Assembly: GCA_947579665.1 (NCBI GenBank)
Contig: OX388351.1
Location: forward strand, 62,442,939-62,506,938
DNA length: 64,000 nt
Direction of reading: 5' to 3'
Origin: Sympetrum striolatum
Lineage: Eukaryota; Arthropoda; Insecta; Odonata; Libellulidae
Made by a program: the position numbers and the translations under genes. This document shows, piece by piece, positions 1-11,171 of this stretch. Numbering within the stretch: the stretch's first letter is position 1; the number at the start of each line of letters is the position of its first letter. The notes under the pieces are model-generated. The model did not search any database, was not told where the DNA came from, and was given only the letters and a program-made list of their open reading frames with translations.

Positions 1-697
1 AACCACATCCTGTGTTATCCTGATCCTATGTTTAAGCAATACTCCGACATTTAATAATATATAAGCTAAACAAAATTAATACATACGCTTAAAAGTACAA
101 TCTTCATTTATTGGTGATCTATTCCTTTTTCCTCACAGTAAATGGGAGAGAAGACATTTTTACTTTTTCTACAAACATTTTTATTGCATCTGACGGGATT
201 TGAAATTATATTCATAGGGGGTTACATTTGCTATTTCAGTTGTTGTCAGCTCCCCTGATGGGGGGGGGCTGACAAAAAATGTAAGAGCTAAAGCACAACA
301 GAACAAAAGAGTGGAGGGAGATGCAAGAAGTGTGAAGATCACAAAGGAAAGGGAGTCGTTTGAGAGGTGGGGAAAGGGATAAGGAAGGGAATGTGCGAAC
401 CAAAAGGGTTAAGGGACTCTCGGTAAAGATATATTCCTTATTCTTGGAGTGGAATTGATGCTGATTGTTGATAATTTGTAATATTTTCAAGTGAATCAAT
501 TTTAAGGCATTTTGAGCGACGGCACCCGCTACCCCCTGCCGGCAACGGAGGGGACATCTGCCTTCACTTGCTCTCGCCGACGTGACCACCATTTCATAGC
601 TCAATTCCTCGTAAAAGAAGCTCAGAAGTTTGTGCATCATCTCGTACACTCGAAACTTAAGGTACATACGAGAGTCTACGTGATAGTCCCTGCAAAT
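1..697. other. No recognised gene; possible degenerate coding-like stretch
   Basis: No known family is recognised here. A minus-strand frame of 143 codons (667 to 236) is open. Its first third (roughly 505-667) is richer in G+C than the flanks, while the rest is Ser/Leu/Phe-rich and looks like translated intergenic DNA. The block ends at the target-site duplication of the MITE that starts at 698, and the minus-strand sequence just before the insertion ends in TTTGCAG, which resembles a splice acceptor. It could be a decayed exon or an old repeat; I cannot decide from the sequence. Confidence 0.2.
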
Positions 698-1031
698 TAG
701 GGTAACCAGATGCTCCGAGTCGAAAAAGCGGACATTCCACGACCACCCCCCCCATTACTAATCGAAAAATGAAAAAAACAAGAAAATAAAAAATCAATTG
801 CATAATTAAAAAAAATAAAATTGAAAAACTTTTCAAAAAAGTGTTACTTACTCGTTGAGTCTTGAACCACAATAGTTTTATTCTAGTGACTATCAACTGT
901 CAGGCAAAAAATATACTGAAGTACTTGGTGAAAGATTGTGTAAGATGGAAATATGTATAAAAATAGTTGATTGAGAGAAAAAAGCGGACAAGCGGACACG
1001 GGACAGAAAAAGCGGACGTCTGGTAACCCTA
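698..1031. mobile_element. hAT-type MITE, 334 bp, with 8-bp target duplication
   Basis: The left end reads TAGGGTAACCAGATG and the right end, reverse complemented, reads TAGGGTTACCAGACG, so the terminal inverted repeats match at 13 of 15 positions. The element is flanked on both sides by the direct repeat CTGCAAAT (690-697 and 1032-1039). An 8-bp duplication is the hAT superfamily signature. The interior carries several GCGGAC words near both ends, plausible subterminal transposase-binding repeats, and an A/T-rich centre. No transposase is encoded, so it is non-autonomous. Confidence 0.85.
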
Positions 1032-1039
1032 CTGCAAAT

Positions 1040-2163
1040 GGATCATCCATCCACAACGACGGCCCTGCCGACCTCTAGACGTTGGATTACGACGCGACTT
1101 CCGCTGGCTCTGGAGTGCAGCTCGATTTTTTTGTGTGTATCAATTATCCCCGAATGTTTAAATTTGCCCTGCACTAAATTATAAGCAAGTGATTTCTTTC
1201 CGAATATCACACTTGCAACATCGGTGGCGAAGCCCACGCAAAGAGATATTCTGCAAGCATGCGATATATTCCGATGGCATCAGTTGTCACACTGACTTAT
1301 TCCATGCCATGTAATTTGTGACCTGACGGAATTAATAAATATTATTATAATAATGATTATTATTAATGTGCAGATTAAGTTGATAGTTATTTCTCTTTTT
1401 GGTTTTAAATGGCATGAACTTAAATTTATATTTGACTCATTTGGGGACTTATATCCTTCTTTTTGTTTCTCCAAGTTGTAGGGGTGTAAGACCACATAGA
1501 TCTTAACAGGAGATTATCAATGTTTGATAGATTAAGGTTAAATTTTTGATAATTTTAGCTACCAGGTTGATAGGATTTGATTTATTTTAAGAATTAAGGC
1601 GGTCGGTAGTGGTAATTGATGTAAATGCATTATTGTAAAACGTTTTGACTTAATTTAGGTTTTCCTTGGTTGTTTTTAAATTAACTATTGCGGCGCAGAT
1701 TTAAAATGGGAGAGAATAAGCATTGATAAGATTGGGTTTTGATTTTGTGCTCTTGGAACTCTTTCCTGGAGTAGAGGAGTTATATTAAATAAACGGGGCT
1801 GAGCCTTTTTCAGTGGGTAATTCATATGGTTTGTCCCTGTGGTGCAGAAGATCGGGAACGCGTGGGAACGGCGTTCCCATACTGGTTTTCCTCCGTAAAA
1901 AAATAGCCAATTTATTGCTAAATATTGATTTGGTAAAGCCTCTAATTCATTAACAGCCGTGTTCCAATATTTCTTTCTTTACAAGATTTGTGGCGATAAA
2001 GTTTTCGATTAACTTATTATTCTTATCGTGTCATACATGCAGATACGATGTGAATCAATCAAGCTAACTACGAGGAGTCCATCAATTAACTTGCTAATCG
2101 TTGTATATTTACATACAGACAAACGATTTGCTGAGTTTTAGTATCGCTATTTTCTTTTACCCA
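1040..2163. other. No gene seen
   Basis: AT-rich sequence. A minus-strand frame open from 1237 to 1043 has no recognisable motif. A short ATT/AAT-rich simple tract lies near 1331-1370. Nothing else is supported. Confidence 0.4.
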
Positions 2164-2717
2164 ATTGAAAATCGTCAACTACTTTCACTTTAACGGATGA
2201 ACTTTTGTGAGACTTCTAGAATCATAATTGTAAAGGATCGAAATTTCCATTATGCGTTGGATTTTAGCAGGGTTTCCATATGCAATTATTACTGGCGCCA
2301 ACCGTCAGGCACCATTTAACTTAAGTATGGAAACACGTAAAATCAACTGGCGCCAGTAATCATTGTGCTAGTAAAAGTAGGAGAGAGCTCAACCTTCAGG
2401 CGCTAGTTGACTTCCCCCACTTTGTTTTCTCCCGCATCTTATTGAAAATCGTCAATTACTTTCGCTTTAACGGATGAACTTTTGTGAGACTTCTCTAATC
2501 ATAATTGTAAAGGATCGAAATTTCCAGTATGCGTTGGATTTTAGCAGGGTTTCCATATGCAATGATTACCGGCGCCAACCGTCATGGACCAGTTAACTTA
2601 AGTATGGAAACACGCAAAATCAACTGGCGCCAGTAATCATTTTGCTAGTAAAAGTAGGAGAGAGTTCAACTTTCAGGCGCTAGTTGACTTCCCCCACTCT
2701 GTTTTCTCCCGCATCTT
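2164..2717. repeat. Tandem duplication of a 277-bp unit (two copies)
   Basis: Copy 1 covers 2164-2440 and copy 2 covers 2441-2717. They are collinear over the whole unit with scattered substitutions and no obvious large indel. Each unit contains two pairs of complementary words: GTTTCCATA ... ATTACTGGCGCCA, then TATGGAAAC ... TGGCGCCAGTAAT (copy 2 has ATTACCGGCGCCA in the second word). The order is a-b-a'-b' rather than nested. No open reading frame runs through the unit. It may be a satellite monomer or part of an unknown non-autonomous element. Confidence 0.85.
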
Positions 2718-5700
2718 TCAACTTTCCCTTATTATTAATCGATCGATTATTGTTCATATAATAAAGCGATGAAGCCGTTACTCGGTGAAACTCCATCTCT
2801 TGAATGGCAACAGAAAAATTAAGTGTAAATTGTCTCAGAAAACGCTTTATTGGAAAAACTAGTTTCAACTCATCAGGCAATAAAATCGGAGAGAATACAA
2901 AAAAATTGAATTTGCACTTATAATTAATATTGGCCCTTATCGACATACGCGCAAAGAATCTCAGTTGATGCCATGTGGCGAAATATCAGTGGCGGAAAAC
3001 GACGCGCGAGAGGGAGGAGACGGAGAACTTTCAAGGGGTGAGGCCCTGAGCAGTAAACGATGGCTCGGAGCATATTTGCGCATGGCTTGCCTCACTGCCT
3101 CTCCTGCGCTGTTGGCTACGGAGTATCCACCACTATTTCACGAATTTACTAAACCTTATCTCTCCACTTTCCTTCTCCTCCACGCATCCTCGAAGAGCGA
3201 CCTCTTGTCGTTGAGGCATTAGTCTGAGGGGGAGAACAATCAGCAAATCGAGTGGGGCGGTTTTTTAGAGGTGAATATAGAAGAACCGTTTACAATTATC
3301 ATGCAGAATTAAATAAGGGTGGAGGTTTTAATTAGAGGAAATCCGAGGTTGCGAAAAGGAGTATCGTTTAGAGACAGAAATACTTTGTTTACTAAGTCTT
3401 TGCTTAGTTCCGTTAGAACTGAGTTAGCCATTAAAATTGACCTTTCATTCGAGCTAAGGCAAGTGGAGAGGGCAACAGCAATGGCTATGAATATTCCTTC
3501 CTTCGGAAACGAGCCTTCGAGGTGGTCATTTTTCAACTACTTTGCAAATCAACCAACTCCCGATTCTAATTCGTGCACACTCATATTAGAATTCCAATGC
3601 TTCTGTGATGTTTTATCTTTTAAAACCTCGAGAAATTCGCATGCCTTGTTGGACAGCTTCGAAACCTGCGATGATTAATTACAGGCTAAGAAATTGCCTG
3701 ACTCATTCGAAGAGCGGGAATTAGAGAAAAATTAAAAATAATAAAATGCTTTTCTTTGCACAGTACTATAGGGTGACTCTTGTTCAATATACAATTTTAT
3801 ATTTCTTTGCTCGCAAGAAACAATTTTACGCATTCTAGTTAAAAATATGAATGGACAAACTTAAATGTATCAACTTATCAAGAAACGATAAATTTTAATA
3901 AGCTATATATTTATCCCTAACTAGGACAGATTCGAAAATATTCTGGTCTTGAAGTTAAGGACAGAAATTCCAAGTGCATTTTAAGGAGACCCTCTAAAAT
4001 CTACGATTCCTATGGGAAAACGGACGCTATTCTCACTTTAGTCGACATCAGTGTCTGCAACAGGAATTAATAGAGTCGTTTTTGTAGATCTTAACTGCGT
4101 GACCGAGATGCAATATCGATATTCGCATTGACAGAACTTCGTTTGAGCGAATGAAACTCCATTAGACACTAAGTATATCTGACTAAATTCGTTTTCATGC
4201 CATCGAAAAGTACGCGTGAGCGAGGTCTTACTGTAAATTCACCCAATATCCAAAGTATTAGCGTATCGGTGCTCGTGTGCTCACGGACGTGGCTCTGGGT
4301 TCGACAACCACCGACTTATCAGCTTTATTTCATTCTGCAAAATTTTATGGATGCGACTGTGTAACTTTGCGTGATATTCCGTTTGAAATAGATTTTCTTT
4401 CTTTTAATGCATAAAGAAGTTCATACTTTCAATCTTCAGTCACTGAGAGAGATTCAAACTTCAGTAAAATATCACTTTCAAAGAATTCCCAATCACTTGC
4501 ACGAAATTTGGCATATGCATTTTAGATTCAATTATGAAAGAGGTGAAGGTTATAATTCCATAATGTTTTTACGGATACTTCTTTCCCTTTACTTTTCCGA
4601 TAAAAAGCCGCATGAAAAATACGCATTGCTTCCGTCAACTGCTTAGACTAAAGATAACGAGGCTCGTAGCCGAGTCTACGTAGGGTGCAGCCACCGCACC
4701 CCACCTGGGCGACGAATGAGGGGCCTTTAGAGTAGCTAGTATGACGAAAAAAATGAAACGAATCTAAGTATAATACAAGCCTGGATTTTCCCAAATTTCA
4801 TGTAATTTTCTGCAATACACCTCCGAGGGGATATCCCAGAGGGTGGTGGTCGCCCTTGGACTCTGCGGCTGGTGAGACGGAGAGACTTCAGTGAAAATGT
4901 TTTTGAACTAATTTCCCATTTTCCGTATCTTCTATCTATTACCGTCTCTTTTTGCATGATTCAAACGGAATTTTTATGAATCCATCCATCGATCCATTTA
5001 AATAGTATTCCACGTATTAATAAGCATAAGGGTTCACATTCCGGCAATCTCTCACAATGTGTGCACTCCAGAGACCTCTTTCGGAACTCCCGCACCGAAC
5101 GATATGACGGTTTTATAACATGCTTTGCAACGCGTTTAGGGACAATCTCACTAAACTATCTCCAATATGATGGTGAAATGACAAAAATTGGTTAATGTCA
5201 CAATTTTCACTCATCAATTACTCATGTTTCTTAGGACTGTCGCCTTCTCACTAAATCGTAAGTCTAATTCAAGTTCATTAGGAATGTCTGAGCTCCAATT
5301 CGTTTCTCCTCGCTCCCATAATTCCTCATTCCTCATTTCATACCGATTCCCTTCTCCTTTCATAGGGAGAAGTGTGATAGCACAATTCTGATGTTCATTT
5401 TTCAATTATTTACGCAAATATAAGGGTCAAAAGTTGAATGCAGAGGGAAGAATTCGGGTGATTTCACCTTCTTTCGAGAATGCCATTAAGACCTGGTATT
5501 ATGTATCCGGATGGACGTCATAACGTCAGGATTAATTTATCAGCAGGAAGGTTAATCGAATTTAATCATTTGCAGAAATAAAAACTTGCGTCGAAAGGAG
5601 AATTTTTGTAGTTGAATGCAATTATTCCTGTATTGCGAAGAAAAGTACTTTAATTTGCCATTTTATCACTATTTGATAGACTCCTTCGAGTGAACATTCC

Positions 5701-6480
5701 TCACGAAGAATAATAAGTTAGGGAGTGGGATGGACGAGGACGTACTTCACTATTCAAATCCATATGTTTAAAACTGTCTTATTCGCCCGTTAAGGTCTCT
5801 ATTACGTAACTAAATAAAATTCCGTCAAAATGGCCTATGCGAATATTGCATTGCACGCTTGCGGAAGAAGTGTAAAAATACCCAACCGTGAACTGGTCTA
5901 AGTGACCACATCCAAACAGTATGTGTTTTATAATATTTTATGAATAAATAAACACTTTATGTAACATTTAATAAGGATTACTCATTCAGTTTTACTCTAA
6001 AACTTTCAGCAAATCATACATGGCATTGTCGATAAAATGTCTTCGAATTTTGGTTGGATTTCGAATTTCTTAATTTTATCGAAGGACCGCAGTTATTACG
6101 ACGAAAGAATATAATAATAATTCATAATTCATTTAGAAATTAAGTTGTATGAGAATTTCTCGTAGTGTATACAATGCAAGGAATTACTATTGTAATTTAG
6201 CTATCTAATTGTAGCTACCGCTTTCCCCAGTGAGAATTTCGAAAACACCACCGAAAAGTACTAAGAACATATACGCATATGTACCGAAAATTGGCTACAA
6301 CAATTTAATTACTTTGAACATTTTCTTGCTTGACTTTCGATAAATTTATCTAAATATGAGAAAATGCGTTTAAGAGAACAAAGAAATGAAATGAACGAGC
6401 GATACGATCCCCATTCCAACGAATCCGGAGCGACAGGCAAGCCCCTCTTCCCCTCCCCGACCTTCTAGCGTACCCTTCTC
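2718..6480. other. No gene seen; upstream flank of gene B
   Basis: Patches of moderate G+C occur (2960-3230 and 4660-4720), but no open frame in them has a recognisable domain or a splice structure I can defend. Overlapping open frames around 3319-3678 on both strands cancel each other as evidence. The last 100 bp before 6480 become CT-rich, as expected near the promoter. Confidence 0.4.
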
Positions 6481-6493
6481 CCTCACGTTTCCC

Positions 6494-6531
6494 TATATAA
6501 ATCCTGGGCTATTAGCGCTCGTTCCATTCTG
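6494..6531 (+). promoter_or_regulatory. Core promoter of gene B (TATA box plus initiator)
   Basis: TATATAAAT begins at 6494. The initiator-like word CCATTC lies at 6524-6529, placing the predicted start at A6526, 32 bp downstream of the first T of the TATA box, which is the normal RNA polymerase II spacing. The upstream 80 bp are CT-rich. The sequence downstream is distinctly more G+C-rich than the flanks and ends in a consensus splice donor at 7187, which supports a real first exon. The start site is inferred, not shown. Confidence 0.65.
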
Positions 6532-7186
6532 CGACTCAACGTGAGGACGGACGGAGGCCTCTCGAGAGCGAACACCTGAAGCCGGAATTACTTGAGGCTC
6601 CTCGGTGACGACCTTCCATTGCCTCATTACTTCAGAAGAGGTTTCCTACGCAGTTTCACCTTCTGGCGTTGACGCGGAAGATTGCCCTCTTGCTTTCGAC
6701 TGTTTTTCGGGAGAATGAGTTTGGGGCAGTTCCAACGAAAGAAAATCCAACACTTCGCTGAGGATTCACCAGTCACCGGAGGAATCTGGTCATCTCAGTC
6801 AAAATCCACGCAGTTTTCCTGCAGTTCGAAATATCTGGACCATTCGACCCATGATGGAAAGTTAAATTGCGGAGATGACCGATCGAACTCTTTTCTGAAA
6901 GTCCACGTTTTGACCACCGAAAATTGCCAGCCAAATTCCCTGGGTTCCTAGAACATTTCCGACAAAATCGACGACGAAAAAACAATTCCGCTACGGACCG
7001 AAGCTTCTCCTGCGCATCAGAGCCTCCAGTTAGGAAGATAGAGAAGAAAGTGAGTGGTTTTAGTGTTGTGATCTATGGTCATTTTAGTGCATAATAGTGA
7101 AAATAGTGAAGTGACTTCAAGAGGAGGTTCAGTACGCCGATGGAACGCAGAGCACGGCCACCGCTGGAGGATTCCCGCAGCACAAG
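6526..7186 (+). other. Gene B exon 1 (mostly 5' untranslated)
   Basis: The exon runs from the predicted start to CACAAG|GTAAGG, a consensus splice donor at 7187. In the frame that continues through exons 2 and 3, the exon is open only from 7115: a TGA stops it at 7112-7114, and no ATG follows before 7851, so most or all of the exon is probably leader. Several upstream ATGs occur in other frames (for example 7075 and 7140), so short upstream reading frames could modulate translation. The last 24 codons in the main frame look coding (a stretch including QYADGTQSTATAGG), so a missing alternative first exon that supplies the start is possible. Confidence 0.55.
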
Positions 7187-7784
7187 GTAAGGATCGACGT
7201 TTTTCAGGTGAAAGGGTGGTAGGTTCTTTAGAAAAGGGCCCGACAAAGGGCGTTAGTGAATAGGTCTGCATTAGAGTTTGGGGGGATTGGGAAACTTAAA
7301 GTCAAGTAGGGCCCACTTGATGGGCGATAGTGAAATTTGAATTGCATTGTTTGGGGGGAGAGGGAAATTGAAGTGGCAGGTATTACACACACAATGACAG
7401 ACAGGCTTTTTAGCCATTAGCGAATAAATCTTAAGTCTTCTAAAAGTCTCTCTCTATCTTTTCCGTGTCAGTGGTTTTCATGCCACTGTCACACCATGGT
7501 TTTATAGGGCTGGTTAATTGCAACTGTCGCGTGCGTCCCGATCCCCCGAAAGGTTTATGGTAACAGTTGCAGTTTTCTGGCGAACCTCTCCATTTAAAAA
7601 AAAGAGGAAACGAGCTGGGCACGGTACGTCTTGGCGTGGCTTGGAAACTCGTGCAAAATCTCTATTTTTAATCTCTTAAGAAGAATTTAAAATTGATAAG
7701 ATTTTACAAAACTAATTTTGAAAAATTGAATGATGATTTACCTACAGTTTTTAATAAGATTTCATATTTTTTTCTTATTTTTAG

Positions 7785-7858
7785 AAGACTGGGAACATTG
7801 TCAACGAGCGACAGGAAATTCAATTGCCTGGAGAACTTATTTCCAGAGAAATGTCTGG
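7785..7858 (+). CDS. Gene B exon 2, candidate start codon at 7851
   Basis: This 74-nt exon is bounded by a T-rich tract ending in TTTTTAG at 7784 and by GG|GTAAGT at 7859, both strong splice signals. The chosen frame enters in phase 0 and leaves in phase 2, matching exon 3. It contains an ATG at 7851 (purine at -3), giving an N-terminus MSGNQSGKMKAF across the junction to exon 3. All three frames of this exon are open, so the frame choice rests on agreement with exon 3 and with the end of exon 1. The splice signals are clear; the coding assignment is inferred. The protein family is not recognised. Confidence 0.5.
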
Positions 7859-10800
7859 GTAAGTAAATTCCACTTTTCTGAAGTTTGTTTAAAATCTATT
7901 CTAAGCTTAGATGTTGAAGCTATTTATTGAATTATACTAGAGTAATATTATTAGAATGAATTTTAAGCAGTCCTTATTAAGCCTTCGTTTCTTAATGTTA
8001 TTTTCGTAACTTTTAATAGAAAAATTATCTTCAGAACGGCGATTTCAATGAAGAACTTAATATATTTTGTAATCTGCTTATCAAGGAAAAAATCCATATT
8101 AAAAATACTTTGGAGCTTAAATTTACCATTAACAAACTTTACCTTTTTTATTCCTTAAACCTCTCTTGATGGGATAAAAACAGCATGTTGAGTCTAATTA
8201 TATTTATTCCAAATTCTCTTGATGTTCTCAGAATTTGTATAGGTTTCATATCGAGCCAATAACATTTAAATAGTAAGCTAATATATCTCTGACAGTAAAG
8301 ATTTTTCTTTCTTTTAAGATTTCTGGGAATTTCAAGCTAACCAATAGAATTGACATTATTGAAATTATTTAGTAGCAATATGTAATACAGCCTTTCTTTT
8401 CTTCCAGATATTATTCCAGCTTGGTGAGCTTCTTGCGCTTAAGTGGAATTCCAAGATTTTATGTAAAGCATATGATATATTTTCATTTTATTTTTTGTTG
8501 TTAATAATAAAAGTTTCTATATTAAATATCTGCTTCAAATTATTCATTACGGAAATGGAGCTCCCAATATTTCTGTAACTAAACTCCTCCCATCACTGGT
8601 CGCAAGGAACATAGCCAAAGTACTGAAATAATGTAATTGGGCTCAATTACAATTCTGTCAAATTTGTAATCAGTTACAATGAAAAATTACTTTTTGTAAA
8701 AGTAATCAGTAAGATTAAAATTACTTTTTATTTTGCTCCTGTAGATTATGCAATCTCAGTTAGCATTTTTTTTCAAACGGAGTACTAACATGCAATCTAA
8801 CATTTGAATTAAATGCCATAGCATTAAGGTTTAATTCAAATTATGATTACTACAGTAATTACAGTGCCTAACTATTTATGTTCTACTAAAATTTACACCT
8901 GTGGATGAGGATAGATTCTAAAATCAACGGCATGCAAATAAATAGAAAGCTCTCAAAATATCAGAAATATATTTAAGAAAAAATCAAATATGAGAATTCA
9001 AGTTTCAATACAATTGCATTTTCAAAACAGTGAAAGGTTGCGGTTTGTTAGCAGTGCTCCGCCACTACCAATCGTTTAACCTGCGTTTTCAGTTTATTGG
9101 TCATTCTCACGCTGATCTAATGTAAGTGATGCTCGTGGACTCTTCTATATACTAGTAAAATCTGCTTGGATTCTGCAAGCATAATAATGATATAAATTTC
9201 AAGTTGATATTACATCGGTAAGGTCCTCTTGCAATTCTATATTCCCCCTTTGAAATATGTGCTGGAGTTCAAATGGTGCCTCAGTGTCAAACCAATGATC
9301 ATAATGTAAATGGTAAACTGTATTTATGAAACATATATATTGTAAATATATTAATTGAAAAAATATGCTGTAGGAGTTGAGCTTAGGTTTCAGTTAATGA
9401 TGAAGTTACATTCTTATCTTTGTTCCATTTAGATATAACACCCAGATTGCATTGCAACATTGTACACTATTAATCAAAATCTATTACACCTAACTTTATT
9501 TCTTACTTTGATTTGTGCCTTGACACGGTTTGATTCCCGAGAACAACACTTTTCCTCTGAACTGACTGAAACTCTGAACCATGAATGACAAACTAACGAA
9601 GGTTTTTTGAATTAAAAAAAGGTGAAATTAATGATTGTTTACTTATAATTTTGCAGTATTTATTTAGGTTTAAGAATTCCATCATCTGAGATTTATTCAT
9701 TTCAACCAATGTTAATAGGAAAAATATATTTCATAATATTATTACCAATGCTTTTACATAAACTAAGTAATAGCTAAATAAATAATATACCCTAATAACA
9801 GTCTTTAATTCAAGTGCTGGCTAACAGTAACAAGTCCTGATTCATTGATGTTGTATGTTGATTACTTTTAGGAACCAATATTTCCAATCTAAGTTGTTCT
9901 TAAAGGAAATTCTTGAACAAAGGAAGGATTTGCTGATTTGGGATGGCTTGCATAAAATAAAGTGTAGAATAAAGTCAATATATTTGTACGTTGTGAAGGT
10001 ATCATCATTTTGATATCACCAGTATATTTTGATTAACTAAGTTAAGTATTATTGATTAAATTAATTCATTTACTTTGATAATTTTTATGACAACCCAGAA
10101 TTGTTTACAGCAAAGAGAATATTTTACGAGAATAATCCATAAGTAATTAGCAAGTTAACACTGTATGAATTTCTTGCATCAGTAAATGTTTTAAATTAAA
10201 AGTCTTAACAGATAATTTAAGAGGATAAAATGTTTCTCTCAAATATATACGATATTAGCCAAATGTAATAAATGTAAACTAAATTAATTCCTGCATCCAA
10301 GTATCTCATTATTTCCCATGTTCCCATAATTAAGAAAGCTTTAAATTGACTTAAATTGAGCATTGAATTTACTTTTCATAATTTGCACCTCTTAATTTCC
10401 TTTGTTACTTTAACTGTAGAGAAAGAGATGATCTAATTTACACCTTTCATAAACTTGATAGGTGTAAATTCTTACACCAATAGGGTTGTAGATGGTCCAT
10501 CAATTTCATTTTACCTCTATTTTTATGGTAACTGATTTTATAGTTGACCTGAGATTTTCATGACCATAAAAAATTAATAGAATTTAAGATTGATCTATGA
10601 TCACAGAACAGTTTCAATGAATATTTACTCAAATAGCTGTTGATTTTCATGGTATTCTACATTTATTGCACTGCATTTAAATGGTCTAATTAGTTACATA
10701 GAATGGATCAGTTACATATCCAACCTCAAGATAGGAAAATGCATCTCTAATAAAAGTATATTTTCATTGATAAATTTTAAAAGATAACTCAGTATTTTTC

Positions 10801-11025
10801 ATGATTTAAATGAGAAGTACTGCCAACATTTATTTAGTCATTGGTAAAAAATGGTGTCAGAACAATTCTAACGTTGATCTAAATTTCCCATTTGAAGCAT
10901 TTCACTTTTCCATAAATAAATGACATTTTCTGCAAATATAAAATTAAATTGAGATGAAATGAAAAACAGAAAATTATTCTGCATTTTGTTCACTTCCAAT
11001 TATCCCTGTTTTCACAAACATCCAG
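7859..11025 (+). other. Gene B intron 2, with a possible alternative terminal exon
   Basis: AT-rich intron with consensus ends. A good acceptor (CTTTCTTTTCTTCCAG, ending 8407) is followed by AATAAA at 8506-8511, which could form a short alternative last exon of about 120 nt. Around 8640-8710 there are repeated GTAATCAGT/AATTACTTTT words typical of invertebrate interspersed repeats. An 11-bp inverted pair (AATTTACACCT/AGGTGTAAATT) lies near 10435-10470. No other gene is supported. Confidence 0.4.
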
Positions 11026-11097
11026 GAATCAATCTGGAAAGATGAAGGCTTTTGCTGCACAAAACCTCGATGCTGAAGATTTTTGGGAAAGCAACAG
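11026..11097 (+). CDS. Gene B exon 3 (N-terminal coding exon)
   Basis: This 72-nt exon lies between an acceptor (CTGTTTTCACAAACATCCAG, ending 11025) and a donor (CAACAG|GTAAAT). In the frame set by exon 2 it reads through NQSGKMKAFAAQNLDAEDFW and ends in phase 2. A second ATG at 11042, with A at -3, is an alternative start that would make exon 2 untranslated. The segment is soluble, with no signal peptide or membrane span. The next exon would have to enter in phase 2; I found no convincing partner before the window ends, so the gene is incomplete here. I do not recognise the product. Confidence 0.5.
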
Positions 11098-11171
11098 GTA
11101 AATTTTTCACTTTGGTACTGAAAAAAATAAAACCAAAACAGTCCGAAAGTGAAATTTTACCAAGCAACATT

